From positions 1 to 40,704 of the forward strand of contig MVRL01000199.1 in NCBI GenBank assembly GCA_002067705.1: a DNA stretch of 40,704 nt, in the 5' to 3' direction. A program made the position numbers and the translations under genes. Positions 9,344 to 19,332 of this stretch are shown in pieces (positions within the stretch are counted from its first letter, which is position 1; each line of letters begins with the position of its first letter). This stretch comes from Methanosaeta sp. PtaU1.Bin112. Lineage in GTDB: Archaea; Halobacteriota; Methanosarcinia; Methanotrichales; Methanotrichaceae. A model generated the notes under the pieces. That model was given only the letters and a program-made list of their open reading frames with translations. It was not told the origin of the DNA and did no database searches.

Positions 9344-10356
9344 GCAAAGCAGCTCCAGTAGCGGCTCTGGATCTTTTTAACCTCCTCGATTCTCCTGGCA
9401 GCGTCTGTGTCCGTGCCTCTTATCTGCGCTGATTCGCCGCCAAAGGCTCTGATCTCAGAAACAACCGCTTCTGCCTGGGCCTGCAAGTTGTAGCCGCCCT
9501 CCAGGGATGCGGCCAGCCTTCCCCGGCAGCAGGCATTAGCTATCTCCTTGACCTGGAAAGCGATCGCTCCAAAGCCGTCCGTGGTAAGGCGCATGCCGCC
9601 CAGAGGATCATCCTTATGGGGATCCTGGCCGGCGGATACGAGAACTATGTCGGGCTTATACTCCATGGCGATCGGCCGCAGGATCTCCCGGTAAGCCATA
9701 AGATAGCCGGCATCCCCAGTGCCTGAGGGAAGAGGCACATTTACCGTGAAGCCTTCGCCGCCGTCTTCTCCCACCTCGTCGGCTCTTCCCGTGCCTGGAT
9801 AGTGCGGGTACTGGTGGGTGGAGAAATATAGTACACTGGAATCCGAATAGAAGGCGTCGTTGGTGCCGTTACCGTGATGCACATCCCAGTCTACGATAAG
9901 CACTTTTTTCGCCCCCAGCGACTGGGCATGCTTCGCGGCAATGGCAATATTATTGAAGATGCAAAATCCCATGCCGCGATTGGGCATGGCGTGGTGCCCG
10001 GGGGGCCGGACCAGGGCGAAAGCGCTGCCATATTCACCGAGAACGGCTTCAACCGCAGCCATCGCGCCGCCTGCTGCCATCAGAGCGGCATCGTAGGAGC
10101 TCTTGGAAAGGACAGTATCGACATCCAGATAGCCGCCACCGTGCTCACAGATGGCCTTTACCTGATCGATATATCTCAATGAGTGTATAGCTGCGACGGA
10201 AGAGACAGTCGCGAACTTTGGCGTAACGAAGTCCACATCGAGTCTCTCAGATTGAATCTTATCCAGGATCGCAGTGAGACGCTCTTTTTTCTCCGGATGT
10301 CCGTTAGTTTCATGCTGCAGATAGATAGGATGATAAACCAGGCAGGTTCGAGTCAT
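9340..10356 (-). CDS. Histone deacetylase superfamily hydrolase
   Basis: 338 aa, arginase/deacetylase fold. Visible active-site features: VRPPGHHAM (H121-H122 general acid-base pair), [11 protein letters not shown] (zinc ligands D158 and H160), [14 protein letters not shown] (third ligand D245), and LEGGYN with the transition-state Tyr. The usual SAGFDAH is SAGQDPH here. Archaeal members remove acetyl groups from lysine (for example on Alba) or from acetylpolyamines; the sequence alone does not decide. Stands alone on the minus strand, stop codon overlapping cca. No clear ribosome site precedes the ATG. Confidence 0.85.
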   Translation of the reverse strand: MTRTCLVYHPIYLQHETNGHPEKKERLTAILDKIQSERLDVDFVTPKFATVSSVAAIHSLRYIDQVKAICEHGGGYLDVDTVLSKSSYDAALMAAGGAMAAVEAVLGEYGSAFALVRPPGHHAMPNRGMGFCIFNNIAIAAKHAQSLGAKKVLIVDWDVHHGNGTNDAFYSDSSVLYFSTHQYPHYPGTGRADEVGEDGGEGFTVNVPLPSGTGDAGYLMAYREILRPIAMEYKPDIVLVSAGQDPHKDDPLGGMRLTTDGFGAIAFQVKEIANACCRGRLAASLEGGYNLQAQAEAVVSEIRAFGGESAQIRGTDTDAARRIEEVKKIQSRYWSCFA

Positions 10357-11098
10357 AATTTGCCATTATAATGCCATCTGCAAAAACGGTTTTCCCCCGT
10401 TTTCCGGAAGAGATATTCTGCAACAGATCATCTTATGGCAATACAATGAGTCTTGCTTGAAGGCTGAGAGGATTTGCCTAGAGCTCAAGAATATGGCTCA
10501 TATGGCTCCGATAGCCTTCCTGGTAGCAGGCCCAAAAGAAGAAGAATAATAGATCAGCATCGTTGCCACACAAAGAAGTCGGTCTTGATTTGCCAGAAAT
10601 AGTCCGCCGGAATTAATGCTAAAATAGCCATCTAATGAATGATATGCTCCAAGAGACTGCTATCGGTTCCTGACTGTTTGTTGTCAAATTTGCACAAATA
10701 TAATCATTCGAGATTGCTTATGCCACATGCGGCATTGAATCGTCCCCCCGGAGAATAGTCTTTAAATAGGTAGTGATTAATGAAGGTTTGAGCCTTGTAA
10801 AGCTCTTTGGTATTGCAGACTAAGCAGAGAAGAACGACACCAAGCTGCTGGTAGAAGACCAAAAAAGATATAATAGGGAAATACTCTATCACTACCCTAT
10901 ATCCCTTATGGGATTTTGAGGAGGGTGACGTAGCTATATACATGTCTGAGAAACGCCAGGCAGCAGTGGCATCGCAGGAAATCTCGGTCCACGATATGTA
11001 GCTAGGCGGTCGAAGACTTTATTCAGGCAATAGTTTTAAGAATAATCAGACTGTATGCTGCTGAACGTGATCGTGAAGGGAAAATAGGAGGTTAAAGG
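10357..11098. other. Long intergenic region upstream of the S-layer gene
   Basis: About 740 bp. It holds the divergent promoters of the hydrolase (a CATTATAATG palindrome at 10363-10372) and of the S-layer gene. Several TATA-like stretches occur (TTTAAATAG near 10760, CTATATAC near 10932). Open stretches here, including one on the minus strand at 10704-10943, lack ribosome sites and family resemblance, so I call no gene. A large upstream region fits a very highly expressed surface protein gene. Confidence 0.5.
11033..11041 (+). promoter_or_regulatory. Probable TATA box of the S-layer gene
   Basis: GTTTTAAGA at 11033-11041 would start the transcript near 11063, giving a leader of about 36 nt with a strong AGGAGGT at 11086-11092. 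Other TATA-like sites further up cannot be excluded. Confidence 0.35.
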
Positions 11099-13252
11099 AT
11101 GAAGAAATTAGCTGCAATTACGCTTACATCGATGTTTCTGCTATTAGCGGCAGCGATGGTAGTTGGAGCTGTCGACTCTGTCGAGATCCGCGGACAGGTT
11201 GCCACTGGCAACTTCGAGTGGACCGCCCAGAATTTCGCTGGCTTCTACTACGATATCGATGATGACCTGGGAACTGAGAAGCTCACCACGTCTATTACTG
11301 AGGGCAACAAGCTCCAGGAACCCAGCGGTGTATCTTACACCACAACTGTACAGAAGAATGACTTCGACTTCGATGAATGGGGATTCTACAACGTTATCGG
11401 ATTCCAGGCCAACAAGTACTTCGCTGGCTACCTCAACGACGAAGCAGTCGATGATGCCAACGAGATCCTGTTCAAGGAATCCACCGACGAGAACTCCCTC
11501 TCTGACGAGCAGCTCGAAGCCATCCTGATGGATAATGATGATGAGATGACCGTCACATCCGGCACACCCCTCAAGCTGGAAGAGGGATACGAGCTGGCTA
11601 TCAAGTCCATTGATATCGACGGCAACAAGGTTTACCTCGAGCTCTCCAAGGATGGAGCCGTTGTAGACAGCAAAGTCATCTCCCCGTCCAAGGATAACCC
11701 GACCATGTCCGACAAGACCTACTACTACAAGAAGGATGTCGGAGACTCCAAGGATCTGGTAGTTATCGCTGCTCACTTCAAGAACGCTTTCCGCGGCTCT
11801 GACTCAAACCTGGCAACCGTTGACGGCATCTGGCAGATTTCCGATGTTCCAACCGAGGTCAAGGTCGACACTGAGTACGAGAAGATGAGAATCGCAAGCG
11901 TCTCTGCCGATACCATCACCATGGACAACAAGGATAACACAGTCACTCTGAGCAAGAACAAGGACATCGATCTGATGGGCGACGTCAAGATCATAACCTC
12001 CGATCAGGATGTAGTCGACGACGCTAACCCACAGAGGTACTACATAGCCAAGGAAATAACAGCACCCGGCACCTATGAGGTTCGCGGACAGGTTGCCACC
12101 GGCAACTTCGAGTGGACTGCCAAGAATTTCGCTGGCTTCTACTACGATATCGATGACGACCTGGGAACTGAGAAGCTCACCACCACAATCACAGAAGGCA
12201 ACAAGCTTCAGGAACCCAGCGGCGTAGCCTACACCACAACCGTCCAGAAGAACGACTTCGACTTCGATGAATGGGGATTCTACAACGTCATCGGATTCCA
12301 GGCCAACAAGTACTTCGCTGGCTACCTCAACGACGAAGCAGTCGATGATGCCAACGAGATCCTGTTCAAGGAATCCACCGACGAGAACTCCCTCTCTGAC
12401 GAGCAGCTCGAAGCCATCCTGATGGATAATGATGATGAGATGACCGTCACATCCGGCACACCCCTCAAGCTGGAAGAGGGATACGAGCTGGCTATCAAGT
12501 CCATTGATATCGACGGCAACAAAGTTTACCTCGAGCTCTCCAAGGATGGAGCCGTTGTAGACAGCAAAGTCATCTCCCCGTCCAAGGATAACCCGACCAT
12601 GTCCGACAAGACCTACTACTACAAGAAGGATGTCGGAGACTCCAAGGATCTGGTAGTTATCGCTGCTCACTTCAAGAACGCTTTCCGCGGCTCTGACTCA
12701 AACCTGGCAACCGTTGACGGCATCTGGCAGATTTCCGATGTTCCAACCGAGGTCAAGGTCGACACAGAGTACGACAAGATGAGAATCGCTAGCGTCTCTG
12801 CCGACACAATCACCATGGACAACAAGGACAACACAGTCACTCTGAGCAAGAACAAGGACATCGATCTGATGGGCGACGTCAAGATCAAGACATCCGATCA
12901 GGATGTAGTCGACGACGCTAACCCGCAGAGATACTACATATACAAGGAAGTCACCATCGAGGGCGCTGCTGCACCCGTCGCTGAGGCTGCACCTGTCGTT
13001 GAGGCCGCTCCCGCTGCCGAAGCCGCACCCGTAGCTGAAGCCCCCGCAGCTGAAGCTGCTCCAGTAGTTGAAGAGAACAAGACCGAAGAGGCACCCGCCG
13101 CTGAGGCACCCGCTGCTGAGCACGCTGCTGAGCCCGCCAAGGAAGAGAACAAGACCGAGACAGGCGCTAAGGAGCAGCCCGGATTCGAGAGCATTCTCGC
13201 CATAACCGGCCTCCTGGCAGTCGCCTTCCTGGTACTTGGCAGAAGAGAGTAA
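11099..13252 (+). CDS. S-layer protein with tandem S-layer (DUF1608-type) domains and PGF-CTERM tail
   Basis: 717 aa. Signal peptide at 1-24 (MKKLAAITLTSMFLLLAAAM, cut after VGA). Two consecutive copies of a roughly 290-residue domain begin EIRGQVATGNFEWTAQNF (about 29) and EVRGQVATGNFEWTAKNF (about 327), the tandem arrangement of Methanosarcina-type S-layer proteins. Both are strongly acidic. A Pro/Ala/Glu-rich stalk (about 625-690, repeats of EAAPVAEA) leads to a PGF-CTERM signal: PGF at 694-696, a hydrophobic helix and a final GRRE. That signal is recognised by archaeosortase A, which cuts it and attaches a lipid anchor. AGGAGGT lies 6 nt before the ATG. The copies are unusually alike at DNA level. 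Confidence 0.9.
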   Translation: MKKLAAITLTSMFLLLAAAMVVGAVDSVEIRGQVATGNFEWTAQNFAGFYYDIDDDLGTEKLTTSITEGNKLQEPSGVSYTTTVQKNDFDFDEWGFYNVIGFQANKYFAGYLNDEAVDDANEILFKESTDENSLSDEQLEAILMDNDDEMTVTSGTPLKLEEGYELAIKSIDIDGNKVYLELSKDGAVVDSKVISPSKDNPTMSDKTYYYKKDVGDSKDLVVIAAHFKNAFRGSDSNLATVDGIWQISDVPTEVKVDTEYEKMRIASVSADTITMDNKDNTVTLSKNKDIDLMGDVKIITSDQDVVDDANPQRYYIAKEITAPGTYEVRGQVATGNFEWTAKNFAGFYYDIDDDLGTEKLTTTITEGNKLQEPSGVAYTTTVQKNDFDFDEWGFYNVIGFQANKYFAGYLNDEAVDDANEILFKESTDENSLSDEQLEAILMDNDDEMTVTSGTPLKLEEGYELAIKSIDIDGNKVYLELSKDGAVVDSKVISPSKDNPTMSDKTYYYKKDVGDSKDLVVIAAHFKNAFRGSDSNLATVDGIWQISDVPTEVKVDTEYDKMRIASVSADTITMDNKDNTVTLSKNKDIDLMGDVKIKTSDQDVVDDANPQRYYIYKEVTIEGAAAPVAEAAPVVEAAPAAEAAPVAEAPAAEAAPVVEENKTEEAPAAEAPAAEHAAEPAKEENKTETGAKEQPGFESILAITGLLAVAFLVLGRRE
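11183..12046 (+). repeat. S-layer internal duplication, copy 1
   Basis: Aligns with 12077-12940 at a constant offset of 894 bp. Bases 11396-11871 match copy 2 with one synonymous mismatch (g11629 against a12523), while the about 210 bp before and the stretch after show many differences, mostly synonymous. Confidence 0.9.
12077..12940 (+). repeat. S-layer internal duplication, copy 2
   Basis: Second copy of the domain-coding duplication. The near-identical core is 12290-12765. The ends carry their own synonymous changes and a few replacements, for example Q to K after WTA, and E to D near YEKMRIAS. Confidence 0.9.
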
Positions 13253-13262
13253 GAGCAAATAG

Positions 13263-13302
13263 CTGGAGCGCTTTCGGGCACTCCAGAACTATTTCCTTTT
13301 TT
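13263..13302 (+). terminator. Hairpin plus T-run after the S-layer gene
   Basis: CTGGAG (13263-13268) pairs with CTCCAG (13281-13286), with an inner GC/GC pair across one mismatch around a TTTCGG loop, followed by six T at 13297-13302. It begins 10 bp after the stop, so it may separate the S-layer message from the next gene. Confidence 0.6.
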
Positions 13303-13388
13303 AAGTCAATTCATTCAAATTAAACCTATATCACACCAGAAAAGATATGGATTGCTAGGAAATGCAAATCAAAGGAGGACCAACAATA

Positions 13389-13769
13389 ATGAAGCTTGTA
13401 TCAATAATGCTCATAGCTTTGATGATGCTATTCTCAGTGGCTATGGCCGAAAACGCTGAAGAGACCGCCGTTAAAGAAGCTGCAGAGGCGGATATCAATG
13501 CCACAGAGCATGCCGTCGCGGAAGAGGCAAAAGAGACCGCAGCTGCAGTTTCCGAGAGTGCAAGCGCCGAGGCTAAGCAGGTAGAAGAGAAGGCTACTGA
13601 AGCCGTTAAGACCGAAGAGCAGAAAGCTACTGAAGCCGTCAAGACCGAAGAGCAGAAAGCTACTGAAGCTGTCAAGACCGAAGAGCAGAAAGCTACTGGA
13701 TTTGAGGGCATCCTCGCAGCTGCCGGCCTGCTGGCAATTGCATTACTAGTTCAGAGCAGAAGAGAGTAG
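13389..13769 (+). CDS. Small exported Ala/Glu/Lys-rich repeat protein with TGF variant of the PGF-CTERM tail
   Basis: 126 aa. Signal peptide MKLVSIMLIALMMLFSVAMA, then a low-complexity region rich in Ala, Glu and Lys predicted to be helical, with three 11-residue repeats ATEAVKTEEQK. The C-terminus (from residue 103) reads TGFEGILAAAGLLAIALL and ends SRRE, parallel to the S-layer tail, but with Thr in place of the Pro of PGF. AAAGGAGG at 13371-13378 precedes the ATG by 10 nt, so the in-frame ATG at 13362 is rejected. Probably a cell-surface stalk or spacer protein made alongside the S-layer protein. I know of no named family. Confidence 0.75.
   Translation: MKLVSIMLIALMMLFSVAMAENAEETAVKEAAEADINATEHAVAEEAKETAAAVSESASAEAKQVEEKATEAVKTEEQKATEAVKTEEQKATEAVKTEEQKATGFEGILAAAGLLAIALLVQSRRE
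13593..13697 (+). repeat. 33-bp tandem repeat inside the small surface protein gene
   Basis: Three copies of a 33-bp unit start at 13593, 13626 and 13659, each encoding ATEAVKTEEQK, plus a partial fourth at 13692. Copies differ only at synonymous positions (GTT/GTC, GCC/GCT), so copy number could change by slippage. Confidence 0.9.
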
Positions 13770-13887
13770 AAGGGCAGCTTCTATTTTAAATTTATTTTTA
13801 AGAATAATTAATAAAATTCCTTGCATCAATGCTTCTAACACCATTATTATACATATTATAAGCACTACAAGTAATCAGGTGAATTTC

Positions 13888-14904
13888 ATGGCAGCAGAGA
13901 CAATTAGAGAAGCACTATTTTACAAGAAGCTTGACGGCGACGTTATGTGCGGCCTTTGCCATCAGCAATGTCATATTCGGCCAGAAAAGAGAGGTTTTTG
14001 TGGCGTTCGGGAAAATCAGGGCGGGAACCTCATGACTCTGGTATACGGAAGCCTAATAGCGGCCAATGTTGACCCCATTGAGAAAAAGCCCTTCTATCAT
14101 TTTCTGCCGGGCAGCCTCGCCTATTCCATAGCTACAGTAGGATGCAACTTTCGCTGCCTTCATTGCCAGAACGCAGATATCTCCCAACTGCCTCGAGAGA
14201 CCGGCCAGATACCAGGAAATTTCGTCAGTCCGGAAAGCGTAGTCGCAGAGGCCAGCGCTCTCGGCTGCCAGTCAATTGCCTACACATATTCTGAGCCCAC
14301 CGTTTTCTTCGAGTATGCCTTCGATGTAGCTACCCTCGCCCATGAGGCCAGCTTGAAAAATGTTTTTGTCAGCAACGGATACATTGGCGAAGAGCCAGCA
14401 GAAAAAATCATCCCCCTGCTGGACGGAATCAACATAGATCTAAAAGGCGACGATCAATTCTACCGAAAGGTCTGCGGGGCAAAGCTTGAGCCTGTAAAGC
14501 ATAACATCGATCTTTTCTATAAGAGAGGCGTTCATGTGGAAGTGACGACTCTCCTCATCCCCGGACTTAACGACTCTAAGGCAGTTCTGGCTGACCTGGC
14601 TGCCTTTCTGGCAGGGGTAAGCATGGATATACCCTGGCATATTTCGGCCTTCTATCCTATGTATAAAATGAGAGATGTCCCCAGGACCAGGCCCGACTCA
14701 ATTCGCAGAGGAATAGCGGCGGGCCTCGATGCCGGACTGAAGCACGTTTATGCAGGAAACCTCTCCGGTGAAAGCGATAACACCATTTGCCCAAAATGCA
14801 AAGAGCCTCTCATTGAACGGTCCGGATACCAGATTCTGAAGAATTCCGTGATCGATGGGCATTGCAGCAAATGCAACACACCTCTTTATGGCGTCTGGAG
14901 CTGA
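13888..14904 (+). CDS. amrS: AmmeMemoRadiSam-system radical SAM enzyme (AmrS type)
   Basis: 338 aa. The radical SAM cluster motif is VGCNFRCLHCQNADISQ (CxxxCxxC). Before it lies a four-Cys N-terminal region (MCGLCHQQCHIRPEKRGFCG) and after it SEPTVFFEYAFDVA, both typical of the AmrS branch of PflA-like proteins. Cys pairs CPKC and CSKC near the C-terminus form a zinc-ribbon-like tail. The family usually goes with MEMO1 and AMMECR1 homologues (AmrB, AmrA), not present in this window; the reaction is unsettled. ATG 13888 follows CAGGTG by 6 nt and is preferred to GTG 13879. Confidence 0.85.
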   Translation: MAAETIREALFYKKLDGDVMCGLCHQQCHIRPEKRGFCGVRENQGGNLMTLVYGSLIAANVDPIEKKPFYHFLPGSLAYSIATVGCNFRCLHCQNADISQLPRETGQIPGNFVSPESVVAEASALGCQSIAYTYSEPTVFFEYAFDVATLAHEASLKNVFVSNGYIGEEPAEKIIPLLDGINIDLKGDDQFYRKVCGAKLEPVKHNIDLFYKRGVHVEVTTLLIPGLNDSKAVLADLAAFLAGVSMDIPWHISAFYPMYKMRDVPRTRPDSIRRGIAAGLDAGLKHVYAGNLSGESDNTICPKCKEPLIERSGYQILKNSVIDGHCSKCNTPLYGVWS

Positions 14905-14958
14905 TCAGAGAAATCTGCAAAACTCTTAAGTATCGGCCTGCGGGAATAAGCATTCCAT

Positions 14959-16167
14959 ATGCCATTTTGCTCTGTAGAGGAAGCGATTTCCGACCTGCAA
15001 TCAGGCCGCTTCATCATCGTCCTGGATGATGAGAATCGGGAGAACGAAGGAGATCTATTGATGGCTGCAGAAATGGTGACTCCTGATGCCATCAATTTCA
15101 TGGCCCGGTTCGCTCGCGGACTTATTTGCATGCCCATGACCGCGGAACGGCTGAGGGAGCTTGACCTGCAGCTCATGACCGCCCAGAATTCAGAATCAAT
15201 GGGCACGGCATTTACGATCACGGTTGATGCCAAGGCCAATACTACCACCGGCATTTCTGCATTTGATCGGGCCACGACGGTCAAGACTCTCATAGATCCC
15301 ATGACAAAGAGGAGCGATATAGTTACTCCCGGCCACCTCTTTCCCTTGCAGGCCAAAGAAGGAGGCGTCCTGCGGCGTACCGGCCATACTGAGGCATGCG
15401 TGGACCTGGCAACGCTGGCGGGACTCTACCCGGCAGGCGTCATCTGCGAGATCATGAATGAAGACGGCAGCATGGCCAGGCTGCCACAACTCGAGATCTT
15501 TGCCGAGCAGCACGGCATCAGAATGCTGACCATAGAGAGCCTCATCAGCTACCGCATGCAACGAGAGAAGCTTATCCGCAAGGTCTCAGATGTGAGCATG
15601 CCCACTGAGTACGGATACTTCCGGGCTATCGGCTACGAATCGGTTCTGGACGGCCAGTGTCATGTGGCCTTTGTGGCCGGCGACCCACAGGCCCCTGACG
15701 CTCTGGTCAGAGTACACTCCGAGTGCCTCACCGGCGATGTCTTCTTCTCAAAACGCTGCGACTGCGGCGAGCAGCTCAGGAGAGCTCTGCAACTCATTGC
15801 CGAGAACGGAAATGGAGTGCTGCTTTACATGCGCCAGGAAGGAAGAGGCATTGGTCTGGCCAACAAGCTGCGCGCCTACGCCCTGCAGGACGCGGGATCG
15901 GATACCGTTGAGGCCAATAACAAGCTGGGCTACCCTGCCGACCTCAGGGATTACGGCATTGGCGCCCAAATTCTTGTAGATCTGGGCATAAAGGAGATTC
16001 GCCTCCTGACCAACAATCCTCGAAAAGTAGTTGGCCTGGAAGGATACGGCCTGAAGATAACAGAACGCATTCCTCTGGAGATCGAGCCCAATAATATCAA
16101 CAGACGATATCTTGAGACGAAAAGGGATAAACTGCACCATCTGCTTCTTCAAGACAACGCGCCCTGA
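14959..16167 (+). CDS. ribBA: Bifunctional DHBP synthase / GTP cyclohydrolase II
   Basis: 402 aa. The N-terminal half is 3,4-dihydroxy-2-butanone 4-phosphate synthase ([16 protein letters not shown] at about 24-39, [13 protein letters not shown]). The C-terminal half is GTP cyclohydrolase II: zinc ligands C256, C267 and C269, then [20 protein letters not shown] and LTNNPRKV. Together they supply both precursors of riboflavin, hence of FAD and F420. The fused RibBA form is bacterial; most archaea use GTP cyclohydrolase III (ArfA) and a separate RibB, so this gene was probably acquired from bacteria. Its codon use does not stand out by eye. Weak ribosome site. Confidence 0.93.
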   Translation: MPFCSVEEAISDLQSGRFIIVLDDENRENEGDLLMAAEMVTPDAINFMARFARGLICMPMTAERLRELDLQLMTAQNSESMGTAFTITVDAKANTTTGISAFDRATTVKTLIDPMTKRSDIVTPGHLFPLQAKEGGVLRRTGHTEACVDLATLAGLYPAGVICEIMNEDGSMARLPQLEIFAEQHGIRMLTIESLISYRMQREKLIRKVSDVSMPTEYGYFRAIGYESVLDGQCHVAFVAGDPQAPDALVRVHSECLTGDVFFSKRCDCGEQLRRALQLIAENGNGVLLYMRQEGRGIGLANKLRAYALQDAGSDTVEANNKLGYPADLRDYGIGAQILVDLGIKEIRLLTNNPRKVVGLEGYGLKITERIPLEIEPNNINRRYLETKRDKLHHLLLQDNAP

Positions 16168-16178
16168 AAACCCGACGC

Positions 16179-16679
16179 TCAATCGCTTAAAGCAGAGAGA
16201 TATGCTTCCTGAATTTTCACCACCTCGGCGGAGTTCTTGGCGGCGGCATACTCCTGCAGCGGTTCATGGTTGAGCTTTAAAAACACATGGCCCCAATTGA
16301 ACTTGGAGAGAATTAATTCCGCCTGGCTCCTCTCTCCTAATATTATCAGCCCTGCTGCCAGTGCCTCCACTGTGGAGAGACAGAAGGCCTTCCCATAGTT
16401 CACCGGATTTGCGGCTACCAGGAACGGCAGCGCTCTCTCCGTGAGATGAAATCGCATGAAGACCTCCTCGGCGCGAGCCCAGCTGCAGTCCAGTGCAGCC
16501 AGTCCCCTTGCACCTCTGTCTTCGGGAGAGAGCGCTTTTTGAGAAAAGGGACTTAGGACCAAAAACATGCGAATCTGCTCGATTTTATTGGTCAGGGCAG
16601 CCAGACCGAAACGAGCCAGCCTCTTTGCCGAGCATTTCTTGGGATTGCACTGATTTGCATGATAGATGAGAAGTTGCAT
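16179..16679 (-). CDS. tsr3: rRNA aminocarboxypropyltransferase Tsr3 (DUF367)
   Basis: 166 aa, normal for archaeal Tsr3. It transfers the 3-amino-3-carboxypropyl group of S-adenosylmethionine to a (methyl)pseudouridine of small-subunit rRNA. Family signatures: NQCNPKKCSAKRLARFGLA (about 10-28), ALDCSWARAEEVF, and LPFLVAANPVNYGKAF with the following STVEALAAGLIILGE. Convergent with ribBA, stops 11 bp apart. Confidence 0.9.
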   Translation of the reverse strand: MQLLIYHANQCNPKKCSAKRLARFGLAALTNKIEQIRMFLVLSPFSQKALSPEDRGARGLAALDCSWARAEEVFMRFHLTERALPFLVAANPVNYGKAFCLSTVEALAAGLIILGERSQAELILSKFNWGHVFLKLNHEPLQEYAAAKNSAEVVKIQEAYLSALSD

Positions 16680-16755
16680 ATTGCTAATGGTCTACCGATA
16701 ATCCTATTAACATTGTGTTCAACAGCTCAAGCAGCCAAAGAGCAGGAGCATTCTG

Positions 16756-19332
16756 ATGAGCGAGGTCTCCAAGGAGTACAACTTTACTGAAGTTGAAAAC
16801 AAATGGGTGCAGAGCTGGGACAGCACTATTTATCACTTTGATTGGGATTCGAAAAAACCGCAATATATAATCGATACGCCACCACCCTACCCTACTGGGG
16901 ACTTTCATATCGGAAATGCTCTAAACTGGTGCTACATCGACTACGTGGCACGCTACAAACGCATGCGTGGCTACAATGTCATGTTTCCGCAAGGCTGGGA
17001 CTGCCACGGCCTCCCTACTGAGGTTAAGGTGGAACAGATAAATCATATCACCAAGAACCAGGTACCCAGAGAGGAGTTCAGGCGATTGTGCGAGAAGCTG
17101 ACCTTTGAAGCCATCGAACGCTTTCATAAATCCATGGGCAGGCTAGGCCTTTCCATAGACTGGTCCAACGAATATGTAACCATGAAGCCGGAGTACTACG
17201 CCAAGACTCAAACCTCTTTTGTGCGCATGTGCGAGAGCGGCCAAATATACCGGGCCAACCATCCAGTCAACTGGTGCCCGCGTTGCGGGACTGCCATTGC
17301 CTTTGCGGAAGTGGAATATGATTCCCGAACCACGACTCTGAACTACATGCGCTTTTCCGCAGAGGACGGCGAGATGCAGATCGCTACCTCCAGGCCTGAG
17401 CTGCTTTCGGCCTGCGTGGCAGTAGCTGTCAATCCCGAAGATGAGCGCTACCGCAAATACATCGGCGGAAAGGTCTCCGTTCCCCTATTCGATTATGATG
17501 TTCCGGTTATATCTGATCCTGTGGTAGATACGAGCTTTGGCACGGGAATAGTCATGATCTGCACCTTCGGCGACCGGCAGGACGTCAGATGGTGGATGGA
17601 GCATCACCTCCCCCTGCGCCAGGCCATAGATCGCGAGGGAATGCTCACGGAGATCGCCGGACCCTACCGCGGCCTATCCGTTTCCGAGGCCAAGAAAAAG
17701 ATAACCCAAGACATGGTTGAAAAGGGAATAATCTTCAAGCAGGAGCCTCTGGAGCAGAATGTGGGACTGTGCTGGCGGTGCAAAACCCCAATTGAGATTC
17801 TATCCGAGCAGCAGTGGTTCGTCAAGATCAACCGGGAGGAGATCAAGAAGACGGCGGAGGAGATCGAGTGGGTTCCACCTCACATGCAGGTCCGACTGAG
17901 GAACTGGGCCGATTCAATGGAATGGGACTGGTGCATCTCCAGGCAGAGGATCTTTGCCACGCCCATACCGGTCTGGTACTGCCGCCATTGCCATGAGCCA
18001 ATGATCGCCCGAGAGGAGTGGCTGCCGCTTGATCCCAATCAGACCAATCCCCCTGAGAAATGCAAATGCGGAAGCTCTGATTTCGTGCCTGAGCAGGATG
18101 TCCTGGACACCTGGATGGACAGCTCCATATCTGCCCTGTCAGTAGCCGGCTGGCCGAAGAGAGCGGATCTGCGCATGCCAACGCAGCTGAGGCCACAGGG
18201 CCATGACATCATCCGCACCTGGGCCTTTTACACCATTCTGCGCACCAAATCCCTGGAGGATGTCAGGCCCTGGGATACCATTCTCATCAACGGCATGGCT
18301 CTGGGCGAGGATGGACACAAGATGTCCAAGTCTCTGAACAATTTCATACGCCCGGAGGAGGTCTTCCAGAGCAACGGTGCCGATGCGCTCCGCCAATGGG
18401 CGGCAATGGGAGGTTCTCCCGGAAACGACATCATGTTCCAGTGGAAGGAGATCACGGCTGCTAGCCGCTTCCAGCAGAAGCTCTGGTCGATCTATCGCTT
18501 CTCGCTGCCCCTGATCGCCAAAGTCGATGCAATTCCCGGTCAGGTGGATCGCTGGCTTCTGGGTGAGCTGGACTCGCTCATTTCGAAAGCGACCGCTGCC
18601 ATGGACGCCTTCCAGTTTGATGAGACCATGAAGGCCATTCGCGGCTTTGCCTGGGAGGTCCTGGCCGACAACTACATCGAGCTGGTCAAGGCGCGCCTCT
18701 ACGGCCCGGACAGTCCCGAGAAAAGAGCCGCTCAGAATACCCTTTACACGGCTCTGGTGACCATCTCCAGACTCATGGCTCCCTTTACTCCCTTTATATC
18801 AGAGGAGATTCATCATACCCTCACAGGAGAGAGCGTACATATGCAGAGCTGGCCTGAGCCCTCGGGCATAGCCGTGGACCCGGCCGGGCTTGCCATCAAG
18901 GAGATTGCCGCCGCTCTGCGTCGCTATAAAGCGGAAAAGGGAATGGCACTCAACTGCCCTCTGCAGGGAATAGTAGTATACTCAGACCTTGCTCTGGAGA
19001 CCGTTGACCTCGTAGGCGTTGCCAACTCTCAGGTGGAGAGCCGCACTGGAATCCCCCAGATAGAGATGAGACCTGTGGCGGTTAAGCCGCAGATGAAGGT
19101 AATAGGCCCCAGGTTCAAGGACAAGAGCGGCAAGATCATCAAGGCCCTGAGCGGCATGGACCCGGCATTGGTCGCGGATCAGAAAGCCAGGGGTGCAATT
19201 TCTGTCCCAGTAGACGGTGAGACGATAGAGGTCCCAGAACAGGCTGCAGAGATCGTTGTGGAGAGCCTTTCCGCAGGTGAGGCGGTGGATATTCTGCGCC
19301 TGGATAGAGCCACCGTGCTGGTCCGAAGATGA
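16756..19332 (+). CDS. valS: Valyl-tRNA synthetase
   Basis: 858 aa class I synthetase. Signatures: [15 protein letters not shown] (HIGH-type motif HIGN at 51-54), [14 protein letters not shown], the editing-domain segment [32 protein letters not shown], and [11 protein letters not shown] (KMSKS at 522-526). Zinc-binding Cys pairs [10 protein letters not shown] and WYCRHC are also visible. The GDR-DV-W and [15 protein letters not shown] segments separate it from IleRS. GGAG precedes the ATG by 7 nt. Heads a run with the CYTH protein (ATGA overlap) and the presenilin-like gene. Confidence 0.95.
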   Translation: MSEVSKEYNFTEVENKWVQSWDSTIYHFDWDSKKPQYIIDTPPPYPTGDFHIGNALNWCYIDYVARYKRMRGYNVMFPQGWDCHGLPTEVKVEQINHITKNQVPREEFRRLCEKLTFEAIERFHKSMGRLGLSIDWSNEYVTMKPEYYAKTQTSFVRMCESGQIYRANHPVNWCPRCGTAIAFAEVEYDSRTTTLNYMRFSAEDGEMQIATSRPELLSACVAVAVNPEDERYRKYIGGKVSVPLFDYDVPVISDPVVDTSFGTGIVMICTFGDRQDVRWWMEHHLPLRQAIDREGMLTEIAGPYRGLSVSEAKKKITQDMVEKGIIFKQEPLEQNVGLCWRCKTPIEILSEQQWFVKINREEIKKTAEEIEWVPPHMQVRLRNWADSMEWDWCISRQRIFATPIPVWYCRHCHEPMIAREEWLPLDPNQTNPPEKCKCGSSDFVPEQDVLDTWMDSSISALSVAGWPKRADLRMPTQLRPQGHDIIRTWAFYTILRTKSLEDVRPWDTILINGMALGEDGHKMSKSLNNFIRPEEVFQSNGADALRQWAAMGGSPGNDIMFQWKEITAASRFQQKLWSIYRFSLPLIAKVDAIPGQVDRWLLGELDSLISKATAAMDAFQFDETMKAIRGFAWEVLADNYIELVKARLYGPDSPEKRAAQNTLYTALVTISRLMAPFTPFISEEIHHTLTGESVHMQSWPEPSGIAVDPAGLAIKEIAAALRRYKAEKGMALNCPLQGIVVYSDLALETVDLVGVANSQVESRTGIPQIEMRPVAVKPQMKVIGPRFKDKSGKIIKALSGMDPALVADQKARGAISVPVDGETIEVPEQAAEIVVESLSAGEAVDILRLDRATVLVRR

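Noticed and set aside
10405-10418. GGAA-N6-TTCT, near match to the NrpR operator
   Set aside because: Lacks one base of GGAA-N6-TTCC and is far from any nitrogen gene; expected by chance.
10704-10943. 79-codon open frame on the minus strand upstream of the S-layer gene
   Set aside because: No ribosome site, low-complexity hydrophobic translation, and it lies in the S-layer promoter region.
11055-11087. 10-codon ORF whose stop overlaps the S-layer ribosome site
   Set aside because: The likely transcript start (about 11063) lies after its ATG, so it is probably not in the mRNA.
11804-12670. Long antisense open frames across the S-layer gene
   Set aside because: They mirror the codon bias of the duplicated gene; translation is Val/Leu/Gly-rich without family resemblance.
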